A stretch of DNA of 40,670 nt from Marinomonas ushuaiensis DSM 15871 (GTDB taxonomy: Bacteria; Pseudomonadota; Gammaproteobacteria; Pseudomonadales; Marinomonadaceae), in contig NZ_JAMB01000020.1 in NCBI RefSeq assembly GCF_000521805.1, positions 1-40,670 of the forward strand, read 5' to 3'. Below are positions 35,023 through 40,670 of the stretch, in pieces; position 1 is the first letter of the stretch, and the number at the start of each line of letters is the position of its first letter. Position numbers and translations under genes: made by a program. Below the pieces are notes generated by a model. The model was not told the origin of the DNA and did no database searches. It saw only the letters and a program-made list of their open reading frames with translations.

Positions 35023-35853
35023 GTGTTATTGAAATTTACCAAAATGCATGGGCTCGGAAACGACTTTGTTGTTGTCGATGCGGTTTCTCGAAAAGTGTTT
35101 TTTAACAAACAGCAAATTGAGCGATTGAGCGACCGTAATTGGGGGGTTGGTTTTGATCAACTTCTAGTCGTTGAAACACCTTCTAATCCTGATATGGATT
35201 TTCGCTATCGTATTTACAATTCGGATGGTAGTGAAGTTGAGCATTGTGGAAATGGCGCTCGTTGCTTCGCTAAGTTTGTGCTCGATAGAGGCTTAACGAA
35301 TAAACATATTATTGATGTCGAGACAAAGCGCGGTGCGATTCAGTTGCGTGTGCTAGATAATGGATTAGTTACTGTCGATATGGGCGTGCCAAGTTTTGAG
35401 CCTGAAGAATTACCTTTTACGGCTGATACTTCTGATTCTCTTTACGGTATCACTGCAGGAACCGAAGAGTATTTAATAACACCAGTTTCTGTGGGTAATC
35501 CGCATGCAGTTTTAAAAGTTGATCAACTTGTTGATGAGCAGGTAGCGAATGTTGGTGCTCTTCTGGAGTGTCATGAGCGCTTTCCTAGAAACGTCAATGT
35601 TGGTTTTATGCAAGTCGTTAACCCAGCGGAAATTAATCTGCGTGTATTTGAACGTGGTGTTGGCGAGACTCAAGCTTGCGGGACGGGCGCTTGTGCTGCG
35701 GTTGTTGCAGGAATTAAGCATGGCTGGTTGTCCCCGAAAGTAACAGCGCATTTACGCGGTGGAGATTTGCATATTGAGTGGCAGGGTGAAGGGTCAGCGA
35801 TTCTTATGACGGGGCCTGCAGAAAAAGTGTTTGAAGGTCAAATCTACATTTAG
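35023..35853 (+). CDS. dapF: Diaminopimelate epimerase
   Basis: A 276-residue PLP-independent epimerase that makes meso-diaminopimelate from the LL form, used for lysine and peptidoglycan. The two catalytic cysteines are Cys75 (EHCGNGARC) and Cys219 (QACGTGAC). The N-terminus LLKFTKMHGLGNDF is canonical. The frame extends to a GTG at 34990 inside lysA, but GTG at 35023 has AAGGAG six bases upstream and the right family start, so I chose it. It is followed by the DUF484 gene. Confidence 0.97.
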   Translation: MLLKFTKMHGLGNDFVVVDAVSRKVFFNKQQIERLSDRNWGVGFDQLLVVETPSNPDMDFRYRIYNSDGSEVEHCGNGARCFAKFVLDRGLTNKHIIDVETKRGAIQLRVLDNGLVTVDMGVPSFEPEELPFTADTSDSLYGITAGTEEYLITPVSVGNPHAVLKVDQLVDEQVANVGALLECHERFPRNVNVGFMQVVNPAEINLRVFERGVGETQACGTGACAAVVAGIKHGWLSPKVTAHLRGGDLHIEWQGEGSAILMTGPAEKVFEGQIYI

Positions 35854-35864
35854 ATAGAGGCATT

Positions 35865-36530
35865 ATGAGCGAAGAGGAAGTGATTCAATATTTGTCAAAT
35901 ACGCCGGACTTTTTTGTCCGTCATGCTGATTTGTTAGAGAGTTTAACGCTTCCTCATCCTGTTAGTGGAAAAGTGGTTTCGTTACTTGAGTACCAAGTAA
36001 ACCAACTTAGAAAAACGACTGCAGAATACCGTGGGCAATTTGAGCGCCTCATTGACGTTGCTCGTGAAAATGAATCGACACTGCAAAAGAGCCGCAGGTT
36101 AGTGCTTGCTGGTTTGGGGTGTGAGTCGCTGGATGATTTTTCTGTGATTGTGGGTGATATGGTGAGAGACGATTTTGATGTTTCTCATCATGCTTTGGTC
36201 TTATATGGAAGTTATCCAGATAGTGCGGTGAGGTCCCATATTTTGACTGAAGATGATGTGCTGTTATCTCATGCTTCAGGTTTCTCTGAGTGTTTTTGTG
36301 GCATGCTCCCGGCGAATGAGATGCAGTACCTTTTCCCTGATGATGTCGACGCCATAAGCTCCGTTGCGGTTTTGCCTCTTTTGTCAAGAGCAGGTGGTGA
36401 CACTAAAAGGTGTGGTGTGTTGGTTTTAGGTGCTGAAAATAAGGCCGCTTTTGATAAAGAGAAAGGTACAATGTTTCTTCAGCATATTGCTGATCTATTA
36501 AGTGCGATGTTATTGAGGTTACAACCATGA
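35865..36530 (+). CDS. DUF484 family protein (GAF-like)
   Basis: A 221-residue soluble protein. The start EEEVIQYLSNTPDFFVRHADLL is the DUF484 hallmark. A short coiled coil (about 45-75) leads to a GAF-like domain (about 80-218). The family normally lies between dapF and xerC and has no proven function; a link to XerC or cell division has been suspected from position only. Here the next gene is the HAD phosphatase, overlapped by 4 bases (ATGA), with no xerC between. Confidence 0.88.
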   Translation: MSEEEVIQYLSNTPDFFVRHADLLESLTLPHPVSGKVVSLLEYQVNQLRKTTAEYRGQFERLIDVARENESTLQKSRRLVLAGLGCESLDDFSVIVGDMVRDDFDVSHHALVLYGSYPDSAVRSHILTEDDVLLSHASGFSECFCGMLPANEMQYLFPDDVDAISSVAVLPLLSRAGGDTKRCGVLVLGAENKAAFDKEKGTMFLQHIADLLSAMLLRLQP

Positions 36531-37240
36531 GTGTTCTTGTTACTTTTGATTTGGATAATACCTTGTGGGATGTTACTCCTGTTATTGTCCGTGCAGAATA
36601 TGCGATGGAATCATGGTTTGAAGAACGATTTCCTGGCTTTGCTCAACACTACTCAGTTTCGGCTCAAGATGAGCTGAAGCGAATTGTATTAGCTCGCTTA
36701 CCGGACATTGCTTTTAATCTTACTGCGCTGCGTTTGGAGGTGTACAAGCTTGCCTTGAAGAAATTTGGGCTACCATCTGAAGAAGGGGATTTAATTGCTG
36801 AGTCTGCTTTGGCTCATTTCTGTGAGTGGCGACAAAAAGTTGATCTTTTTCCTCATGTTGTCGATGTGCTTGAAGAGTTAAGTCAAGACTATTCATTGGC
36901 GGTTATTACCAATGGCAATGCTGATGTGTTTCACCCTTATGTTGGTTTGGGGCAATATTTTGATTTTGCTATTCGGGCTGATCAATTGGGTGTGGCGAAA
37001 CCCGATGCTGGTGTATTTTCTGCTGCAGCAAAAACAGCAAAAATGGATGTTTCCCAGATTATCCATATTGGAGATCATCCTGTTGATGATGTGTTTGGTG
37101 CATCAAATGTGGGGGCAAAAAGTATTTGGTTTAATCGCCATGGAGCTAGGCGCTGGGATGATGAGTGGGGAACATGCTCAAGTGCAGAAGTGCACTCTTT
37201 ATTAGAGTTACCTACAGCGATTCGTTCCTTAATGTTATAG
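36527..37240 (+). CDS. HAD-family hydrolase (YigB-like phosphatase)
   Basis: A 237-residue HAD subfamily IA protein. Motif I is FDLDNTLWD, with nucleophile Asp8 and acid Asp10; motif II is VITNGN; motif III is the Lys in GVAKPD; motif IV is HIGDHPVDDVFG. E. coli YigB dephosphorylates FMN and a riboflavin precursor (5-amino-6-(5-phosphoribitylamino)uracil), so a role in riboflavin synthesis is possible. It starts inside the last codons of the DUF484 gene, so the two are translationally coupled. Confidence 0.88.
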   Translation: MSVLVTFDLDNTLWDVTPVIVRAEYAMESWFEERFPGFAQHYSVSAQDELKRIVLARLPDIAFNLTALRLEVYKLALKKFGLPSEEGDLIAESALAHFCEWRQKVDLFPHVVDVLEELSQDYSLAVITNGNADVFHPYVGLGQYFDFAIRADQLGVAKPDAGVFSAAAKTAKMDVSQIIHIGDHPVDDVFGASNVGAKSIWFNRHGARRWDDEWGTCSSAEVHSLLELPTAIRSLML

Positions 37241-37274
37241 CTCTTCACTATAAGTCTAATTAACAATAACGCAT

Positions 37275-37302
37275 TTTTACCGAAATCATTTAGTGGTACA
37301 CT
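37275..37302 (+). promoter_or_regulatory. Candidate trxA promoter
   Basis: TTTTAC (37275-37280) and TACACT (37297-37302) with a 16-base spacer, 44 bases before the ATG. The -35 is weak. Confidence 0.35.
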
Positions 37303-37346
37303 TAACAGTATTAATTACCTAGAAACAGATTTTTAAGGAACTTGTT

Positions 37347-37673
37347 ATGAGTGAGAATACAATCCAAATCACTGACGCTCAATTTGCAGAAGAAGTGCTG
37401 AATTCAGACATCCCAGTGATCGTTGATTTTTGGGCCCCTTGGTGTGGTCCATGTAAAATGATTGCTCCAATATTAGAAGACGTTGCGGCAGAATACGCTG
37501 GAAAAGTGAAAGTGGTTAAGCTTAACGTTGATGAAAATCAAGAAACGGCACCTAAATATAATGTTCGCGGCATCCCAACTTTGTTGGTTGTTAAAGGTGG
37601 TGAAGTTGTGGCAACTAAGGTTGGCGCGGTTTCTAAGTCTCAGTTGATAGAGTTTGTTAACGGCGCAATCTAA
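37347..37673 (+). CDS. trxA: Thioredoxin 1
   Basis: A 108-residue cytoplasmic redox protein. The active site WCGPC lies at residues 32-36 and the cis-proline in RGIPTLLV. It reduces disulphides for ribonucleotide reductase, methionine sulphoxide reductase and others, recycled by thioredoxin reductase. AAGGAA lies upstream of the ATG. It stands alone, with its own terminator; in Pseudomonas rho follows trxA, here it does not. Confidence 0.98.
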   Translation: MSENTIQITDAQFAEEVLNSDIPVIVDFWAPWCGPCKMIAPILEDVAAEYAGKVKVVKLNVDENQETAPKYNVRGIPTLLVVKGGEVVATKVGAVSKSQLIEFVNGAI

Positions 37674-37695
37674 TCTAAAGTTAGAGGTCGTCTAT

Positions 37696-37725
37696 AAAAA
37701 AAGCAGCCAAATGGCTGCTTTTTTT
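37696..37725. terminator. Bidirectional terminator between trxA and the M23 peptidase gene
   Basis: AAGCAGCC (37701-37708) pairs with GGCTGCTT (37713-37720) around an AAAT loop, with an A-run before and seven T after, so it works in both directions. Confidence 0.93.
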
Positions 37726-37730
37726 ATATG

Positions 37731-39137
37731 TTAGTTTTTAAGTGATGCGAATTTTTGTGCAAAAGCAGGGGATTGTGAGCTAGCTAACGTCGCGACAATT
37801 TGCTTTGCATAAGGAAGATACTTTTTGAGGTCTGCTTTAGGCATTGGGTCGTCATTAGGAAGTTTTACTGTGACTGGATTTTTGTGAGTACCGTTTATTC
37901 TAAATTCATAATGTAGGTGAGGTCCTGTTGCCCAACCTGTCTGTCCCACATAAGCAATCACTTTACCCTGTTGTACTCTGGCTCCGCGTTTCGTGCTTCT
38001 GGCGAATCCATTTAAATGTGCGTAAAGAGTTTGATAACCTTTTCCGTGGTCGATAATAACAACATTACCATAGCCATTTTGTTTGCCTGCAAAGGATATT
38101 TTTCCATCGCCAGCCGCTTTTACTGGTGTGCCTGTGGCTGCAGCATAATCTACACCTCTATGAGGTCTACTAGTTTTAAAAATCGGGTGTAATCTATTTG
38201 GATTGAATTTGGATGAAATTCGAGTGAAGTCGACTGGTGTGCGTATGAAAGCTTTGCGCATAGCTAAACCATCAGGTGTGTAATAGCTTGCTCCTTTTTG
38301 TGTCGCGTATCTTATTGCTTGAAAGGTACGGCCGTTATTAATGAATTGAGTGGCGATGATGTTGCCATGTCCAATCTTTTCTCCATCGATGAATTTTTCT
38401 TCGTATAAAACGCTTAAACTATCTCCTTTGCGTATATCTAATGCGAAATCGATATCCCAGCCAAAAATATTGGCTAGCTCAATTAGAAGAGGTTGATCAA
38501 TACCAGATTTCAATCCATCTACAAAGAGAGAGCTGTTTATCTCTGCTTCTTTGTAGGTTTGGATTATTTCCGGTGTCCTGAGAATATCTTCTCGATCAAA
38601 TATTTGGTCGTTTCGTTTGAATTCCACACTTTCTAATCGATTTAATACGAGAGTAAGTTGAGTGAGTTCGCCAGAATTTTCATTCACTGTGAAATTAAGT
38701 GTTTGTCCTGGTTTTATTTGCAAGAGAGTTTTTTGTTTTTTATCTGCTAAGGATACTTTGTAGATATCTTGTGCTGAAATACCTTTTTTCGCTAGGACTT
38801 TGGATAAAGAGTCGCCTGGCGCAACAATTGCTGTTAGGTCTTTGTATGTTGGTGGGCTATTTTTTTTGGCCAGTGCTCCTGGTGTTGGAAGGTCATAGGT
38901 GGAGCTGGTAGAGTTCGGAAAAAGAGGTGTTGATGCAACAGTGTTGCTTTTAGGTGTTAGTTTTTGAAGGTCTTGGAGCATCAATTCAGATTGATTGATG
39001 ATTTCGAAGCTGGCTTCAAGTGAAATGGTGTTTGTGTTGTCTGTTTCTTCTTCAGGGAATGCAATAAGCACTATGGCGAGAAGTGCACTCACGGTAGCAA
39101 TTAGGAGTAAGTGTTTTGTAGGTAGTAACTTTGTCAA
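37731..39137 (-). CDS. M23 family murein endopeptidase (MepM-like)
   Basis: A 468-residue envelope protein. An N-terminal membrane helix (about 8-26) leads to a variable linker, an OapA/LysM-like region (about 100-155, IVAPGDSLSKVLAKKG and LLQIKPGQTL) and a C-terminal M23 lysostaphin-like domain. Zinc-site motifs are HRGVD (His326, Asp330) and HLHYE (His407, His409). MepM-like enzymes cut peptidoglycan cross-links so the wall can grow. It is divergent from tyrS, as in Pseudomonas (PA0667-tyrS). Whether it is MepM itself or a paralogue is not certain. Confidence 0.93.
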   Translation of the reverse strand: MTKLLPTKHLLLIATVSALLAIVLIAFPEEETDNTNTISLEASFEIINQSELMLQDLQKLTPKSNTVASTPLFPNSTSSTYDLPTPGALAKKNSPPTYKDLTAIVAPGDSLSKVLAKKGISAQDIYKVSLADKKQKTLLQIKPGQTLNFTVNENSGELTQLTLVLNRLESVEFKRNDQIFDREDILRTPEIIQTYKEAEINSSLFVDGLKSGIDQPLLIELANIFGWDIDFALDIRKGDSLSVLYEEKFIDGEKIGHGNIIATQFINNGRTFQAIRYATQKGASYYTPDGLAMRKAFIRTPVDFTRISSKFNPNRLHPIFKTSRPHRGVDYAAATGTPVKAAGDGKISFAGKQNGYGNVVIIDHGKGYQTLYAHLNGFARSTKRGARVQQGKVIAYVGQTGWATGPHLHYEFRINGTHKNPVTVKLPNDDPMPKADLKKYLPYAKQIVATLASSQSPAFAQKFASLKN

Positions 39138-39170
39138 AATGCGTATCCAAAAAAATCTTTAATAAAGCCG

Positions 39171-39176
39171 TATAAT
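39171..39176 (+). promoter_or_regulatory. -10 box for tyrS
   Basis: A perfect TATAAT, 67 bases before the tyrS ATG. No good -35 is found at the right distance. Confidence 0.35.
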
Positions 39177-39243
39177 CCTACCAACATTACTTTTATAATT
39201 GAATGCCTAAGTAAGATAAACTAATCAGGATTGGATCAAAATA

Positions 39244-40548
39244 ATGACTGTAAGCAGTAAAGACCTTTTAAATGACTTGCAAGCCCGTGGACTTATTGCC
39301 CAAATGACGGCGGAGGATGAGCTAAAAAAACATCTAGAAGATGGAAGTCGTACACTTTATTGCGGTTTTGATCCGACAGCCGATAGCTTGCACTTAGGTC
39401 ATCTTGTTCCTTTGCTTGTTCTAAAACGCTTTCAAGATGCAGGGCATAATCCGATTGCATTGGTTGGTGGTGCGACGGGATTAATTGGTGATCCAAGTTT
39501 TAAAGCGGCAGAGCGTCAACTAAACACATCCGATGTCGTTGCTGATTGGGCAGAAAAAATTCGCGGCCAAGTGAGTCAATTTATAAAGTTTGATGGCATA
39601 CCAAATCCAGCGAGAGTGGTAAATAATCTCGACTGGGCTGGTGATATGAGTATGCTCGATTTTTTGCGTGAAATTGGGAAGCACTTTTCTGTTAATGCCA
39701 TGATTAACAAAGAGTCGGTTCAGCAGCGCCTTAATAGAGAGGGCGCTGGTATTTCTTTTACTGAGTTTTCTTATGCTTTGTTACAAGGGATGGACTTTGC
39801 GGAACTGAATCGAACTTACGATTGTACTATTCAAGTTGGAGGGAGTGATCAGTGGGGTAACATCGTTGGTGGTATCGATCTATCTCGTCGTCAAAACCAA
39901 TCTCAAGCATTTGGCTTGACGGTTCCACTGGTGACGAAATCAGATGGCACTAAATTTGGTAAAACAGAATCTGGTGCTGTTTGGTTGGATCCTGCTAAAA
40001 CGAGTCAGTATGCGTTTTATCAGTTTTGGATGAATACAGCGGATGCTGATGTTTATAAATTCCTCAAATTCTTTACTTTTTTAAGTCTTGAAGAGGTTGA
40101 TGCAATTGAAAAAGTAGATCAAGAAAGTACGGGTAAGCCTGAGGCTCAATCTATTCTTGCTCGTGAAGCAACAAAATTGGTTCACGGTGAAGAGGGTTTA
40201 CAGGCTGCCGAGCGTATAACAAGTGCTTTGTTTAGTGGTGAGATGAATTCATTAAGTGAGCAGGACTTAGAGCAGATTCAACTTGATGGGTTGCCTAGTA
40301 GTTCTTTATCTGGATTAAACCTTTCGGATACGCCTTTAACTACGTTATTAACGGAGGCCGGATTGGCGCCTAGTGGTAAACAAGTTAAAGATGCTTTGCA
40401 GCGTAATTCTGTGTTTGTAAATGGTGTTGCAAAAGGTATGGATGATAATATGAAGGCTTCTGAGATGTTTGTTTCTGCTAATGGCTATTTTGATAAGTAT
40501 TTTCTAGTCAAGTTAGGTAAGAAAAAGCACCATCTCTTCGTTTTATAA
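39244..40548 (+). CDS. tyrS: Tyrosyl-tRNA synthetase
   Basis: A 434-residue class I synthetase of the E. coli-like (TyrS type 1) form. [18 protein letters not shown] carries the HIGH-type motif (about 47-50), GGSDQWGN binds tyrosine, and KFGKT is the KMSKS equivalent. The C-terminal S4 RNA-binding domain (about 365-430) recognises the tRNA arm. It is about ten residues longer than the E. coli enzyme (424). A terminator follows, then what looks like an rRNA operon promoter at the window edge. Confidence 0.98.
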   Translation: MTVSSKDLLNDLQARGLIAQMTAEDELKKHLEDGSRTLYCGFDPTADSLHLGHLVPLLVLKRFQDAGHNPIALVGGATGLIGDPSFKAAERQLNTSDVVADWAEKIRGQVSQFIKFDGIPNPARVVNNLDWAGDMSMLDFLREIGKHFSVNAMINKESVQQRLNREGAGISFTEFSYALLQGMDFAELNRTYDCTIQVGGSDQWGNIVGGIDLSRRQNQSQAFGLTVPLVTKSDGTKFGKTESGAVWLDPAKTSQYAFYQFWMNTADADVYKFLKFFTFLSLEEVDAIEKVDQESTGKPEAQSILAREATKLVHGEEGLQAAERITSALFSGEMNSLSEQDLEQIQLDGLPSSSLSGLNLSDTPLTTLLTEAGLAPSGKQVKDALQRNSVFVNGVAKGMDDNMKASEMFVSANGYFDKYFLVKLGKKKHHLFVL

Positions 40549-40583
40549 AACAGTTTGATTATTTGTCATTGTTAAAAAAATAG

Positions 40584-40612
40584 AAAAGACATTTAGGTGT
40601 CTTTTTTATTTT
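40584..40612 (+). terminator. Terminator of tyrS
   Basis: AAAAGACA (40584-40591) pairs with TGTCTTTT around a TTTAGG loop and continues into T-rich sequence. Confidence 0.85.
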
Positions 40613-40670
40613 TTGATGTAATGAATAAAATTTAACACTTTGTGAAAAAAGTACTTGCACTAAATCTGTA
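40613..40670 (+). promoter_or_regulatory. Probable rRNA operon promoter (UP element and -35), cut by the window end
   Basis: A very AT-rich stretch with A-tracts ends in TTGCAC (40655-40660), a -35-like hexamer. The -10 would fall just past the window. In Pseudomonas a 16S rRNA gene directly follows tyrS, which supports this reading. No rRNA sequence is inside the window. Confidence 0.4.

Noticed and set aside
1..40670. CRISPR arrays, insertion sequences, prophage or integron features
   Set aside because: No regularly spaced repeats, transposase, integrase or phage structural genes were seen; the only near-identical repeats are the tRNA genes.

Overview
The window is ordinary chromosome from a low-GC (low-40s %) marine gammaproteobacterium. 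Protein sequences and gene order point to Oceanospirillales, most likely Marinomonas or a close relative; this assignment is an inference from gene order and protein style, not from a search. Gene blocks match those known from Pseudomonas: TPR-lolB-ispE-prs-rplY-pth-ychF divergent from hemA-prfA-prmC; the hemCDXY operon beside argH; lptM-lysA-dapF-DUF484-HAD; and an M23 peptidase divergent from tyrS. No prophage, integron, CRISPR array, insertion sequence or plasmid module is visible.

Layout. 1-958 is gene-poor and AT-rich; it holds a decayed MATE-transporter fragment on the minus strand and the promoter and leader of a cold-shock gene. 959-3320 carries the cold-shock protein, a DUF2058 protein and a porin. 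3412-6017 has a ChrR-like cupin, an FAH-family hydrolase, a convergent DTW-domain tRNA-modification protein and a GST-like protein. 6030-11566 has bamD divergent from rluD, then pgeF and clpB. 11660-12924 has a small outer-membrane barrel and a five-gene tRNA array (Gln-Met-Gln-Met-Gln). 12925-19561 is the long minus-strand housekeeping run ychF, pth, rplY, prs, ispE, lolB and a TPR lipoprotein. 19761-23007 is hemA-prfA-prmC. 23104-26790 has yaaA, a 61-residue unknown, a BASS-like membrane protein and an Aer-like energy-taxis receptor. 26866-31071 is hemC-hemD-hemX-hemY (minus strand), divergent from argH. 32701-33420 is an unrecognised TonB-like anchored protein. 33628-37240 is lptM-lysA-dapF-DUF484-HAD, without the xerC gene usually found there. 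37347-40548 is trxA, an M23 endopeptidase and tyrS. The last ~50 bases look like the UP element and -35 of an rRNA operon promoter.

Functional themes: tetrapyrrole synthesis (hemA, hemC, hemD, hemX, hemY), lysine and peptidoglycan precursors (lysA, dapF), envelope assembly (bamD, lolB, lptM, M23 peptidase, porin), translation (prfA, prmC, pth, rplY, ychF, rluD, tyrS, tRNAs) and stress (csp, clpB, yaaA, trxA).

I found no convincing new multi-gene system. The best leads are the unknown protein at 32701-33420, the absent xerC, the alternating tRNA array, the stacked hairpins around the cold-shock gene's stop codon, a near-perfect 20-bp hairpin before the Aer-like gene, and the transporter relic. 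Six genes use GTG or TTG starts placed by ribosome-binding sites (FAH, GST-like, prs, hemC, lysA, dapF).
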